From Pseudocitrobacter cyperus (lineage in GTDB: Bacteria > Pseudomonadota > Gammaproteobacteria > Enterobacterales > Enterobacteriaceae): a stretch of 64,000 bases of DNA. Both the position numbers and the translations under genes were made by a program. Each line of letters starts with the position of its first letter. The stretch's first letter is position 1. The notes under the pieces were generated by a model, which did no database searches, was not told the origin of the DNA, and saw only the letters and a list, made by a program, of their open reading frames with translations. The stretch covers positions 62,001 to 126,000 of the forward strand of contig NZ_JAYMYY010000008.1 of assembly GCF_039889165.1 (NCBI RefSeq), written 5' to 3'. Positions 1 to 8,705 of the stretch are shown here, in pieces.

Positions 1-1305
1 CAACTGTTCCAGCGTGTCGTTCGGGCAGGTGATGCGTGGCATCAGTTCCCGCAGGCTCTGTACGGTATTGGCGGCAAGGAAACAGGCGGTCTCTTTTTCA
101 AGCGTAATGAGTTCGCGCTGTTCATTGCCAAGCGCCGGGTCGTCAGTTGGCATCAGCGGCTGATAAGCCTGCATCCAGTTGGCGCTACGGGTATCCATGT
201 GCAGCAGTTGCTGCGCCTGAGCAATACTTTCGGGGATCTGGCTCTGATAATGCATCCGCCGCCCCAGCAGATTGGGCGTTTTGCACAACCAGTCATAGCT
301 GGTGTGCAGCAGAGCGGCCAGGCGCTGTTTGTCCTGTATTGAACGAAAGCGAAGCTGTTGTTGCCCGGCCCAGCGTTCGAAAGTGGAGGGCTCGTTATCC
401 TGAAGCTGATTGGCGGTCGACAGGCCAAACAGGTTAATCGCGTTGGCCGAATCCATGACCCGGCTGTCAGGCAACCACTGCCAGCTTACGCGTGAGGTGA
501 TGGCTTCGATTTCATCTTCCGCCACGCTTAATGCCCAGCTCAGACGGCCGCTAATTTCGTCGGCGAGATAGCATGGCAGCGCCGTCCAGCCATAGCCGGT
601 GCCGAAGAGATCGAACTCGATCCACTTATTGTGACCGGGCAGCGTGGCGATGTTGGGATGGTTAGCAAAGCCTGGATGGTAATCCAGCTCAGTGGCTTTG
701 ATGGAGGCGCGCACGTCGCCCGGTAGCGTGGCGAGAATGCCGGAAAGCTGCTGGCGCGGCCAACTGTCATCAATGAAATCGCGCAGCACCAGCTTTTTGC
801 CCTGTCCGCGCAACAGGCTCCAGACCGAATGCAGGCTACGCTGCCAGCCGGATGTCTGAAACGCTGGCGTGGTCAGGCTGAGAATGACGCCGCTCAGGTG
901 CGGCAGAGACTGTAATAACGGATGCATGATCGCCGCATAAAACTGCGGCCAGAAATCGGGCGCGCTTTTTTCTTCAAACGCCAGTTCGGGAAATTTGCGC
1001 TTAATAATGTCGTCCGTCGGCGCCGCTTCACCCTGAAGCCAGAACGATAAGTTATTTTCGGCCAGGTAACGGTCAACGCGCTTTAAATAAAGCAGCGCGT
1101 AATTTTGCTGATGAATAAGGTTCTCGACATTCAGTTTCTGACTCAATGGCGAGGGCGTAGCCAGAATAGAAAGCAATTCCTGTTGGTGCAGGATAATCCC
1201 GGTGAAACCATGCTGTTTCGCACTCTGCACGCCCTGAATAAACCAGGGCCAGTGCCAGATAAAGGTGCTATTCAGTTCCATCAACTGGTGGGGAATACGT
1301 TTCAT
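1..1305 (-). CDS. Glycoside-hydrolase-like protein, 3' end outside window
   Basis: The reading frame is open for 435 codons on the minus strand and runs off the left edge. It begins at ATG 1305 (MKRIPHQLMELNSTF) with AGGA a short distance upstream. The protein has no signal peptide. It is rich in Trp, Tyr and acidic residues and alternates strand-like and helix-like stretches in the way of a TIM barrel; the segment WIEFDLFGTGYGWTALP resembles the core of large sugar-acid glycosidases such as the GH67 alpha-glucuronidase group. I cannot name the family with certainty. The divergent neighbour 47 bp away is a sugar-type oxidoreductase, so the pair probably acts on a carbohydrate in the cytoplasm. 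The C-terminal part is not visible. Confidence 0.6.
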   Translation of the reverse strand, partial: MKRIPHQLMELNSTFIWHWPWFIQGVQSAKQHGFTGIILHQQELLSILATPSPLSQKLNVENLIHQQNYALLYLKRVDRYLAENNLSFWLQGEAAPTDDIIKRKFPELAFEEKSAPDFWPQFYAAIMHPLLQSLPHLSGVILSLTTPAFQTSGWQRSLHSVWSLLRGQGKKLVLRDFIDDSWPRQQLSGILATLPGDVRASIKATELDYHPGFANHPNIATLPGHNKWIEFDLFGTGYGWTALPCYLADEISGRLSWALSVAEDEIEAITSRVSWQWLPDSRVMDSANAINLFGLSTANQLQDNEPSTFERWAGQQQLRFRSIQDKQRLAALLHTSYDWLCKTPNLLGRRMHYQSQIPESIAQAQQLLHMDTRSANWMQAYQPLMPTDDPALGNEQRELITLEKETACFLAANTVQSLRELMPRITCPNDTLEQL

Positions 1306-1352
1306 CGCGACATCCTGACGTTATTTTGTCATTTATCATAATCGAGGAAACA

Positions 1353-2648
1353 ATGAAAAAATATGCGCTGGTCGGCACGGGAGGACGTGCAGGTTTATAT
1401 ATTTCAGCAATTGGCGGTCAATGGCGTGAAAATGCCAAACTGGTTGCCTTCTGCGACACCAATCAGACGCGCATGAATTACGCCAATACGCTGCTGAAAA
1501 AAGAGGGAGCAGAACCTGTTTCCACCTGGAAAGCGGCGCAGTTTGAAGAGATGATCCGCGAAACCCGCCCGGACATTATTATCGTCACCACCATGGATCG
1601 CACCCACGATGATTATATTGTGCGGGCGCTACATGCAGGCTGCGATGTAATCACCGAAAAACCAATGACCATCGATGAACAGCGCGCCCTGCGCATTCTT
1701 GATGCCATTGAAGAGACGGGCCACACGGTACGCGTGGCCTTTAACTATCGCTATGCCCCGCACCACAGCAAAGTGCGCGAACTGCTGATGCAGGGGGTCA
1801 TAGGCCAGGTGACGTCAGTACATTTTGAATGGCTACTCAACACCGAACACGGCGCAGACTATTTCCGTCGCTGGCATCGCGAAAAACGCAACAGCGGCGG
1901 CCTGCTGGTGCATAAATCCACCCATCACTTCGACCTGATGAACTTCTGGCTGGCAAGCTACCCGGAACGCGTTTACGCCGAAGGCAGCCTGCAATTTTAC
2001 GGCAAAGAGAACGCCGAAAAGCGCGGCGTAACGCAGTTCTACCCACGAACGCACGGTTACTCACAAGCGAAGAATGACCCGTTCGCGCTGAACATGGCGG
2101 AGAACGCACAGCTTAAAGCGCTCTATCTGGACGCTGAACATGAAGATAACTACTTCCGCGATCAGAGCGTCTTTAGCGACGGGATCACAATCGAAGACAC
2201 GATGTCGGTGCTGGTGAAATATCGGAACCAGGTACAGCTTACCTACTCTCTCAACGCCTATCTGCCATGGGAAGGGCTGAATGTGGTGTTTAACGGCACC
2301 GAAGGGCGTCTGGAGATGAAAATCATCGAGAAATCCTACGTTAACGCTGGCGGTAAACGCGAGAATGAAGGCAGCCTGGAGCAGTGCGACATCACTGTTT
2401 TCCCGATGTTCGCCGAACCGTGGAAAGCGGATTTCAGTCTGGGTGAAGGCGGCCACGGCGGCGGCGACAACGCCATGCTGGCGGATCTGTTTGGCGAGCC
2501 GGGCAACGACCCGCTACAGCGAGCCGCCGACCACCGCGCGGGTGCCATGTCGATCCTGACCGGTATTGCCGGGAATATCTCGATGCAGCAGCGGCGCCCG
2601 GTCAATTTCAAAGAGTTTGAACTGGTTTCCCGTCTCATCAGACATTAA
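1353..2648 (+). CDS. Gfo/Idh/MocA-family oxidoreductase
   Basis: A 431-residue NAD(P)-dependent dehydrogenase of the Gfo/Idh/MocA family. A Rossmann nucleotide-binding loop lies at the N-terminus (YALVGTGGRAG, residues about 3-13), followed by the family's EKPMT motif near residue 96, where the lysine takes part in catalysis. The C-terminal substrate domain contains the HKSTHHFDLMNFW helix that carries the usual catalytic His/Asp. I start at ATG 1353 (MKKYALVG) because GAGGAAA sits just upstream; an in-frame ATG at 1326 adds nine residues with no family match. The substrate is not evident, but the divergent glycosidase-like gene suggests a sugar or sugar acid. Confidence 0.85.
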   Translation: MKKYALVGTGGRAGLYISAIGGQWRENAKLVAFCDTNQTRMNYANTLLKKEGAEPVSTWKAAQFEEMIRETRPDIIIVTTMDRTHDDYIVRALHAGCDVITEKPMTIDEQRALRILDAIEETGHTVRVAFNYRYAPHHSKVRELLMQGVIGQVTSVHFEWLLNTEHGADYFRRWHREKRNSGGLLVHKSTHHFDLMNFWLASYPERVYAEGSLQFYGKENAEKRGVTQFYPRTHGYSQAKNDPFALNMAENAQLKALYLDAEHEDNYFRDQSVFSDGITIEDTMSVLVKYRNQVQLTYSLNAYLPWEGLNVVFNGTEGRLEMKIIEKSYVNAGGKRENEGSLEQCDITVFPMFAEPWKADFSLGEGGHGGGDNAMLADLFGEPGNDPLQRAADHRAGAMSILTGIAGNISMQQRRPVNFKEFELVSRLIRH

Positions 2649-2665
2649 GACGAAACCAGTAACGG

Positions 2666-3331
2666 TCAGAACATCACCCATCCCACCAGCGGCGCCACCA
2701 GCACCATCACGACGCCGGAGAGCATCATTACCAGACTGGCGACAACCCCCTCCTGCGGGCCAAGCTCGTAGGAGCGCGCCGTCCCGGCGCCGTGTGACGC
2801 GGCGCCAAACCCTGCGCCTTTCGCCATCCCTTCGCGGATGGAGAGCCGCAAAAACAGCACATCGCCAATCGCCATACCAAAAACACCCGTCACCACCACG
2901 AACAGCGCGACCAGATCCGGCTGCCCGCCGAGCGGTTTCGCCGCCGCCAGCGCAAATGGCGTCGTGACAGAGCGTACCGGCAGGGTAAACAAGCGCGCCA
3001 GCCAGACTGAACTGGTGACGGCAACCACCGTCGCCGTGATCACCCCGGCAGAAAGGGACATCCAGTGGCGCTTGATGATCGCCAGGTTGTCATACACCGG
3101 CACTGCAAAAGCGATAGTCGCCGGCCCCAACAACCACAGCAACCAGTGTGCTTCGCCCATATAGTTTTGATAGGAGATATGGCCAAACACCAGCATCAGC
3201 ACCAACAGCACCGGGGTTAACACCAGCGGCATCAGCGGCAGTTTACGGAAGCGGCGATAGAGACGTTTGTTGGCGAAATAGAGCACCAGCGTAATGGCGA
3301 GACACAGCACGCTAAGCTGGAAGTTATTCAT
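2666..3331 (-). CDS. LrgB/CidB-family inner-membrane protein
   Basis: A 221-residue, very hydrophobic protein with about six to seven predicted membrane segments. It contains the LrgB signature region PLGGQPDLVALFVVVTGVFG and a later GFGAASHGAGTARSYE. LrgB/CidB (YohK-type) proteins work with LrgA/CidA holin-like partners and are linked to murein hydrolase control or to export of overflow metabolites such as pyruvate. Its start overlaps the end of the upstream lrgA-like gene by 8 bp, so the two are translationally coupled. The divergent LysR gene beyond lrgA is the probable regulator. Confidence 0.85.
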   Translation of the reverse strand: MNNFQLSVLCLAITLVLYFANKRLYRRFRKLPLMPLVLTPVLLVLMLVFGHISYQNYMGEAHWLLWLLGPATIAFAVPVYDNLAIIKRHWMSLSAGVITATVVAVTSSVWLARLFTLPVRSVTTPFALAAAKPLGGQPDLVALFVVVTGVFGMAIGDVLFLRLSIREGMAKGAGFGAASHGAGTARSYELGPQEGVVASLVMMLSGVVMVLVAPLVGWVMF

Positions 3332-3734
3332 GGCGCATCCGGCTCACTTCATAGCGATATACTTTATCCACCACCCAGGCCGTCGCGCCAAGCACCATCA
3401 TAGTACTGAGCCCAATAACCAGAAAAATACGCCAGCCATCAACCATCAGCAATTGCGCATAATTCACCACCGCAACCACGGCGGGCACAAAGAACAGCAG
3501 CATTTCCGCCAGCAGCCAGCGCGACCCGGCGCGAACCCACTTCAGCGGCACGATATGGCAGACAATCAGCGCCAGCATCAGCACCATCCCCACCAGGTTG
3601 GCAGGCAGTGGCAGGTTTAGCCAGTTCACCAGATATTCAGCAAAAACAAATAGCCCGGCGTACAAAACGACCTGCACCGGCACCTGAAGACGTTGCAAAA
3701 CGGAGGGCAATACGCGCCCTAAGGCCTCAGCCAT
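3324..3734 (-). CDS. LrgA/CidA-family holin-like protein
   Basis: A 136-residue membrane protein with four hydrophobic segments and the LrgA-family core NLPLPANLVGMVLMLALI, followed by a loop with basic residues. CidA/LrgA proteins are small holin-like membrane proteins paired with CidB/LrgB. The gene is first in a two-gene minus-strand operon and overlaps the lrgB-like gene by 8 bp. A LysR-type gene is divergent, 103 bp away, the same layout as cidR-cidAB loci. Whether the pair acts in lysis, murein turnover or metabolite export cannot be told from sequence. Confidence 0.82.
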   Translation of the reverse strand: MAEALGRVLPSVLQRLQVPVQVVLYAGLFVFAEYLVNWLNLPLPANLVGMVLMLALIVCHIVPLKWVRAGSRWLLAEMLLFFVPAVVAVVNYAQLLMVDGWRIFLVIGLSTMMVLGATAWVVDKVYRYEVSRMRHE

Positions 3735-3837
3735 GAAAAGAGTGTCCAGAAATAATCAGAGAGGCACAGTATAGTGAGCGCACAGCGATGGCAGAAATGA
3801 ATTAAACTCATCGCAGGTATAGTTTCGAGGCATAATC

Positions 3838-4722
3838 ATGGACATAAGAACGCTGCGCTATTTCGTTGAAGTGGTTCGTCAGCAGAGCTTTACCCGCGCG
3901 GCGGAGAAACTCTTCGTAACGCAGCCGACTATCAGCAAGATGCTGAAAAACCTGGAAGATGAGCTTAACAGCACCCTTCTCATCCGCGACGGGCGTAAAT
4001 TGCTGCTGACCGATACCGGGCAAGTGGTATTTGAGCGCGGGCTGGTGATCCTCGACGAATTTCGCCAGCTTGAAGCAGAACTGACCGATATCAACCATCT
4101 CAACAAAGGCCAGTTGCGGCTCGGCATTCCACCGATGGTGGGTATGATGATGGCCGGGCCAATCAGCCTGTTCCGCCAGCGTTACCCCGGTGTAGAACTC
4201 AAAGTGTCCGAGTTCGGCGGCCTGACAGTACAGCAGGCAGTGATGAACGGCGAACTTGATTTAGCCATGACCGCACTGCCGGTGGAAGAAGATAGCGGAC
4301 TGGCGACGTTACCCTTGTTCAGCCACCCGCTCTGTGTGCTGGTTCCCCGTTCCGGCAAATGGCTGGAGCAAAATTCGGTTTCCCCCGAACAGCTTGCGGC
4401 GCATCCTTTGCTTATCTACAACGAAGATTTCGCCTTAAGCCGCCAGTTGATGCATCTTTTTAATCAGCACAACGTGAAGCCGCGCATCGCGGTGCGCAGC
4501 GGCCAATGGGATTTTCTGGCGGCAATGGTGCAGGCGGGGGTCGGTGTGGCGATTTTACCGGAGCCGATTTGCGAAAGGCTGGATGCGAAAACGCTCCGCT
4601 GGCTGCCGCTGGAGAGTGAATTGCACTGGCAACTGGGGATGATTTGGCGCGAAGGGGTTTATTTATCCCACAGCGCCCAGGCGTGGCTGAAGTGCTGTGA
4701 AGGGTTTTGGTTACCGAGGTAG
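3838..4722 (+). CDS. LysR-family transcriptional regulator (CidR-like)
   Basis: A 294-residue LysR-type regulator. Residues 1-60 form the winged helix-turn-helix (MDIRTLRYFVEVVRQQSFTR, then AAEKLFVTQPTISKMLKNLE). The remainder is a periplasmic-binding-fold effector domain containing GQLRLGIPPMVGMM. It is divergent from the lrgAB-like pair, and the shared 103-bp interval is the expected place for its operator, so it most likely controls that pair, as CidR controls cidABC. The effector is unknown; acetate or another overflow metabolite would fit the family role. An interspersed repeat follows its stop codon. Confidence 0.88.
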   Translation: MDIRTLRYFVEVVRQQSFTRAAEKLFVTQPTISKMLKNLEDELNSTLLIRDGRKLLLTDTGQVVFERGLVILDEFRQLEAELTDINHLNKGQLRLGIPPMVGMMMAGPISLFRQRYPGVELKVSEFGGLTVQQAVMNGELDLAMTALPVEEDSGLATLPLFSHPLCVLVPRSGKWLEQNSVSPEQLAAHPLLIYNEDFALSRQLMHLFNQHNVKPRIAVRSGQWDFLAAMVQAGVGVAILPEPICERLDAKTLRWLPLESELHWQLGMIWREGVYLSHSAQAWLKCCEGFWLPR

Positions 4723-4725
4723 GCA

Positions 4726-4820
4726 ACCCTCTCCCACAGAGAGAGGGAACCGTTCGCAGATAAATGACAAAACTGCGCTGGTTTTCTCCCTCTCCCTGCG
4801 GGAGAGGGCCGGGGTGAGGG
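4726..4820. repeat. GC-rich interspersed inverted-repeat element, copy A
   Basis: Two short palindromic modules of the type CCCTCTCCC...GGGAGAGGG are separated by about 40 bp, and the element ends in GGCCGGGGTGAGGGG. The same architecture recurs at 36414-36500 and, inverted, at 43235-43322. The element lies between convergent genes (lysR and yjcE), so it may serve as a terminator or mRNA-end stabiliser. Confidence 0.8.
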
Positions 4821-4823
4821 GCA

Positions 4824-6470
4824 TCACTCCCCTTCAATCAACAGCGCTTCCAGCAAATCAAGGTCATGCAGTAACTTCTGCAACGTCTCGTTGCTGATTT
4901 GCCGCGTCGCACGCAGGTGATACAGCTCCCCGCGCTCTGAACGCAGCGCCGCGAGGCGGAAGCGACGTTCAAGCTTCTCTTCCAGCATCGACGTTTCAAC
5001 ATCGTTGCGCCCATCGGCCCGACGGCGCAGATTACCAATCACCCGCGAACTCACTTCGGTGAGCAACTGGTTATCAATGTTTTCCTGCGTATCGGCCGCC
5101 AGACGCTCTTCCATCTTTTGAATCGCGACAATCGCGACTTCTGCCGTGGCCGACCGTGCCAGACGCTCCTCTTTTTGCTGTTGCGGCAGGTCACGAACTT
5201 CAACGTGACGCAGCAGAATCGGCAGCATAATCACACCGACGAACAGAGAGAAGAGGATCACGCCCGCCGACAGGAACACCAGTTCATAACGCGCCGGGAA
5301 GACGTTGCCATCGGGCAGCAGTAACGGAATAGAGAGCACACCCGCAAGGGTAATCGCCCCGCGCACCCCGGCGAAGGAAGCGATCGCCAGTTCACGCGTC
5401 GACCAGCTACCAAACTCCATTGGTTTCTTCTTCAGGAAGCGTTGACTGAAGCGCTGCATCGTCCACAGCCAGCCAAAGCGCACCAGCATCAGCGCCGCGT
5501 AAATCAGGAGGATATCGGTAAACAGCATCCAGACTTCCACGTTCGGATCGGCTTCCGCCGCCACCAGCGACGTCTCCATAATGCCAGGTAGCTGCAGGCC
5601 TAACAGCAGGAAGACCATGCCGTTAAACACAAATTCCAGCATCGCCCAGGTGCTGTTAGCACGCAGACGCATCGCCAGCGGCGCAGTGCGCATCACGCCG
5701 GAACGAGTGATAGTCATCCCCGCGGCCACGGCGGCCAGGATGCCGGATACGCCGACGTGTTCGGCAATCAGATAAGAAGCGAACGGCAGCAGGAACAGCA
5801 GAACAATTTGCGTGGCTGGCTCATCGCCGCCCCAGCGGCTCAGGAAGCGCAGCGAACGGCCATACAGCCAGCTAACGACAAAGCCCGCCAGGATACCGCC
5901 AATGGCCACTTTCAGGAACTCAAGCGTCGCGCCGCCAACGGTAAAGACCATGGTGCCCATGGCGACCGCCACGGCAAACTTCAGCGACACCAGGCCGGAG
6001 GCGTCGTTCATCAACGCTTCGCCCTGCAAAATGCCCATGATTTTTTTCGGAATACGCCCTTCGCCAACAATCCCTGAGAGCGCCACCGCATCGGTTGGCG
6101 ACAGCACCGCCGCCAGCGCAAACGCCGGTATCAGGGGAATACCCGGCACAACCCAGTAGATCAGAAAACCAATCCCAATGACCGTGACCAGCACCAGCGC
6201 CAGCGCCAGGCCGAAGATTTCACGCCCGTGTTCAAGGAACTCGCGGGTCGGCGTTTTCCAGCCATCAGCAAACAGCAGCGGCGGAATAAACAGAACGAGG
6301 AACAACTCCGGATCGAACTCGACGTGAAGGCCAAAGGTCGGCCACGCCAGCATCGCGCCAATGGCGATTTGCATCAGCGGCAGTGGCACCTGAAAAGGCA
6401 AAACGCGGGTAACAACCCCGGAGAGCGAGACCACGAGGGTCATGATAAGTATGGTGAAGAATATTTCCAT
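4824..6470 (-). CDS. yjcE: Putative Na+/H+ (cation/proton) antiporter YjcE
   Basis: A 548-residue CPA1-family sodium/proton exchanger, close to the 549 residues of E. coli YjcE. About twelve membrane segments occupy residues 1-400, with the conserved ion-site region SPTDAVALSGIVGEGRIPKK near residues 123-142 and the following ALMNDASGLVSLKFA, whose acidic residue is used in cation exchange. A second family motif, ASFAGVRGAITLAGVLSIPLL, lies near residue 365. The last 130 residues are a charged, helical cytoplasmic tail. In E. coli yjcE lies next to ghxP; here a sugar-PTS/transketolase module of about 5.2 kb separates them. Confidence 0.93.
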   Translation of the reverse strand: MEIFFTILIMTLVVSLSGVVTRVLPFQVPLPLMQIAIGAMLAWPTFGLHVEFDPELFLVLFIPPLLFADGWKTPTREFLEHGREIFGLALALVLVTVIGIGFLIYWVVPGIPLIPAFALAAVLSPTDAVALSGIVGEGRIPKKIMGILQGEALMNDASGLVSLKFAVAVAMGTMVFTVGGATLEFLKVAIGGILAGFVVSWLYGRSLRFLSRWGGDEPATQIVLLFLLPFASYLIAEHVGVSGILAAVAAGMTITRSGVMRTAPLAMRLRANSTWAMLEFVFNGMVFLLLGLQLPGIMETSLVAAEADPNVEVWMLFTDILLIYAALMLVRFGWLWTMQRFSQRFLKKKPMEFGSWSTRELAIASFAGVRGAITLAGVLSIPLLLPDGNVFPARYELVFLSAGVILFSLFVGVIMLPILLRHVEVRDLPQQQKEERLARSATAEVAIVAIQKMEERLAADTQENIDNQLLTEVSSRVIGNLRRRADGRNDVETSMLEEKLERRFRLAALRSERGELYHLRATRQISNETLQKLLHDLDLLEALLIEGE

Positions 6471-6620
6471 GCGATCCCTGTTTGCTGCGTTGTCTTATTA
6501 TGTAAAACGTAAAATATGAGGCGTCATGCCTCCGTATCTTACGCCTACCAGAGTAACGCAAAAGGAAACGAGACGATCCTTAAAATGAAAAATCAATGGG
6601 TAAAAAAATGCGAAAAATCA

Positions 6621-7640
6621 TTAACAGCTATCCCGCTGGTAAAGCCGTGGGGCAATCGTCGCCTTAGGAAGCCAATCGTTATCATGCAACCGCGCCAGTA
6701 GCGCCTTTCCGGCATCCACACCGATTTTACGATGCGGTACCAGCATGGTTGTTAGTGGCGGCTGACACACCCGGCTCACATCGCTGCCGCCAAACCCCAC
6801 CACCGCTAAATCATCCGGCACTTTGATGCGTCGACGCTGACACTCATACAACACGCCGCAGGCCAGTTCATCTGATTCACACACCAGTGCGTCCATCTCC
6901 GGCCAGGCCAGTAAAAATTCGGGTAACTGCGCCGCGCCGGTGGAAAAGGTGGGCGGCGAGGCCGCGTTGATCACCCGATCCGGCGAGCGGTGATGGCGCA
7001 ACATCGCCTTATACCATCCCTGCAGATGCTGCTGAAATACCCACTTTTCTTGATTAGCGCACAGCAAACCAATATGCTGATAGCCCCGCGTAATAAGCAT
7101 CTCGGTCAGTTCGAACATGGCGGCGGCATGATCGATACCAATATTCATGTCGATAGGATCGGCCCGCACCGCACCAATCTCCATCACCGGAATGGATGCA
7201 TTCTGCAACCCGTTGCGCACGTTTTCGCTGTGCTCCACGCTCAGTAACACCGCCGCCGCGATATTGGAAGCCAGCAGGGTTTCCAGCAGTTTTTCTTCCT
7301 GTTCGGGCTGATGCTGCGATTCGGCCAGCATAATTTGATAGCCCGCAGGCTGGAGCACCTGCTGCAACCCGGCAAACATCTCTGAGCAGCCAAATTCGCC
7401 CAAATGCGGCACCACCATCGCAACTGTCCAGGACGAGGCTGATGCCAGCGCGCTGGCAGCCAGATTCGGCACATAGCCCAGTTCCTGCACGGCGGCTTCA
7501 ATTTTCTCGCGTAACTTGTCCGATACCGCCTCTGGTGTGCGCAGGGCTCTGGACACGGTCATCGTTCCCACCCCGGCCAGTTGGGCAACCTCGGCAAGGG
7601 TAACTTTTCCCGTACTGCGTCGTTTTCGGGTTATCGACAT
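6621..7640 (-). CDS. LacI/GntR-type transcriptional repressor of the adjacent PTS-transketolase operon
   Basis: A 339-residue LacI-family repressor. The N-terminal DNA-binding domain is VTLAEVAQLAGVGTMTVSRA with the hinge helix NLAASALASA. The rest is a periplasmic-binding-protein-like domain of the GntR subtype (VVGFGGSDVSRVCQPPLTTM). It is divergent from the PTS genes. The shared interval carries two palindromes TGATAGCGCTATC(A/T), the usual shape of a LacI-family operator, so this protein probably represses the operon and itself until a phosphorylated sugar binds. The inducer is unknown. Confidence 0.88.
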   Translation of the reverse strand: MSITRKRRSTGKVTLAEVAQLAGVGTMTVSRALRTPEAVSDKLREKIEAAVQELGYVPNLAASALASASSWTVAMVVPHLGEFGCSEMFAGLQQVLQPAGYQIMLAESQHQPEQEEKLLETLLASNIAAAVLLSVEHSENVRNGLQNASIPVMEIGAVRADPIDMNIGIDHAAAMFELTEMLITRGYQHIGLLCANQEKWVFQQHLQGWYKAMLRHHRSPDRVINAASPPTFSTGAAQLPEFLLAWPEMDALVCESDELACGVLYECQRRRIKVPDDLAVVGFGGSDVSRVCQPPLTTMLVPHRKIGVDAGKALLARLHDNDWLPKATIAPRLYQRDSC

Positions 7641-7756
7641 TTAAATTCCTGAGTAAACGCTATGTTATTAGAGAGTTAGCGATCATTTTTTCTTCACATG
7701 TTGGGCAGTATACGCCGGAAATCCACAATTTTGCTGTGAATTGATGCGCCTTGATT

Positions 7757-7770
7757 TGATAGCGCTATCA
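7757..7770. promoter_or_regulatory. LacI-family operator O1 (perfect palindrome)
   Basis: TGATAGCGCTATCA is a perfect 14-bp palindrome with the central CG typical of LacI/GntR operators, lying between the divergent repressor and PTS genes. A second near-identical copy is 34 bp downstream. Confidence 0.8.
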
Positions 7771-7790
7771 CAATTTCCAATGATACATTT

Positions 7791-7804
7791 TGATAGCGCT
7801 ATCT
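7791..7804. promoter_or_regulatory. LacI-family operator O2
   Basis: TGATAGCGCTATCT matches O1 at 13 of 14 bases. The 34-bp centre spacing is about three helical turns and would allow cooperative binding of two dimers or one tetramer. Confidence 0.78.
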
Positions 7805-7805
7805 T

Positions 7806-7821
7806 TGTGACAACCATCACG
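7806..7821. promoter_or_regulatory. Candidate CRP-cAMP site
   Basis: TGTGACAACCATCACG fits TGTGA-N6-TCACA with one mismatch. It lies right after operator O2 and upstream of the PTS IIA gene, consistent with catabolite control of a sugar operon. The exact promoter elements were not assigned. Confidence 0.6.
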
Positions 7822-7884
7822 GTTAGCACCCTCGCTGTTGAATAAAGTTTGCTCATTCATACACCTCGTTGCAGGAGCATCCAT

Positions 7885-8328
7885 GTGCTGAACCAATGGC
7901 TGAATGACACCACCATTGCACTAAGAAATGAGGTCGAAAACTGGCCTCAGGCGCTGGAGATTTGCGCTCAGCCGCTGCTTGCGTCTGGAGTAATCGAACC
8001 CGGTTACATAACGGCGATAATCCAGCAGCATCAAAAATTAGGCCCCTATTACGTCCTGGCGCCCGGCCTTGCAATGCCGCACGCCCGCCCGGAAGAAGGT
8101 GCCCGGGGAATGGGATTATCATTGCTGAAATTACAGCGCGGTGTGGCGTTCGGAGCCGACGAATTTGATCCGGTCGATGTGATTATCATGCTCGCGGCTC
8201 CCGATAAGCACAGCCACATTGAAATGATTTCTGCGCTTGCCGAGCTTTTTTCCAGTGAAAAGGATCTCACCCTGCTCCATCAGGCGACAACATTAGAGGA
8301 GATTAAAACGATTATTTCCCGCTTCTGA
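7885..8328 (+). CDS. PTS EIIA component, ascorbate/mannitol-type
   Basis: About 147 residues of a PTS EIIA type-2 domain, which takes phosphate from HPr and passes it to EIIB. The phosphorylated histidine is His66 in GLAMPHARPEEG. I chose GTG 7885 (V/M-LNQWLNDTT) because AGGAG lies 8-12 nt upstream; an ATG 12 codons earlier (7849) is in frame but has no good ribosome site. It is followed by separate EIIB and EIIC genes of the SgaB/SgaT (Ula) family and two transketolase halves, all in one orientation. Substrate is not known. Confidence 0.88.
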   Translation: MLNQWLNDTTIALRNEVENWPQALEICAQPLLASGVIEPGYITAIIQQHQKLGPYYVLAPGLAMPHARPEEGARGMGLSLLKLQRGVAFGADEFDPVDVIIMLAAPDKHSHIEMISALAELFSSEKDLTLLHQATTLEEIKTIISRF

Positions 8329-8410
8329 CTTTACTGTTTCTCCGTTGTATATGTTCACGATCTCAAATGACATCGTGCGCCCGTACTCTACTCAAAATAA
8401 GGTAATAACC

Positions 8411-8683
8411 ATGAAAATAATGGCAATTTGTGGCTCCGGTTTAGGCAGTAGTTTTATGGTGGAAATGAATATCAAAAAAGTGCTGAAGAAATTAAATATT
8501 GAGGCTGAAGTCGAGCACTCAGATTTATCTTCGGCAACGCCCGGCGCTGCCGATCTTTTTGTGATGGCGAAAGATATTGCCAGTAGCGCCAGCGTTCCGG
8601 AAAGTCAGCTCGTCGTCATTAACAATATTATCGATATTAATGAATTAGAAACTAAGCTCAGCGCTTATTTCTCGGCACAATAA
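8411..8683 (+). CDS. PTS EIIB component, ascorbate (SgaB/UlaB)-type
   Basis: A 90-residue EIIB protein with the active-site loop MKIMAICGSGLGSSF; Cys7 is the phosphocysteine position. This loop is the hallmark of the lactose/ascorbate-type EIIB fold. ATG 8411 follows AAGGTAATAACC; upstream in-frame ATGs from 8345 give an unrelated extension. It sits between EIIA (82 bp upstream) and EIIC (22 bp downstream), as expected for a soluble phosphotransfer partner of the Ula-type permease. Confidence 0.88.
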   Translation: MKIMAICGSGLGSSFMVEMNIKKVLKKLNIEAEVEHSDLSSATPGAADLFVMAKDIASSASVPESQLVVINNIIDINELETKLSAYFSAQ

Positions 8684-8705
8684 TCCTGATTAAAGCGAGG
8701 CGGAT

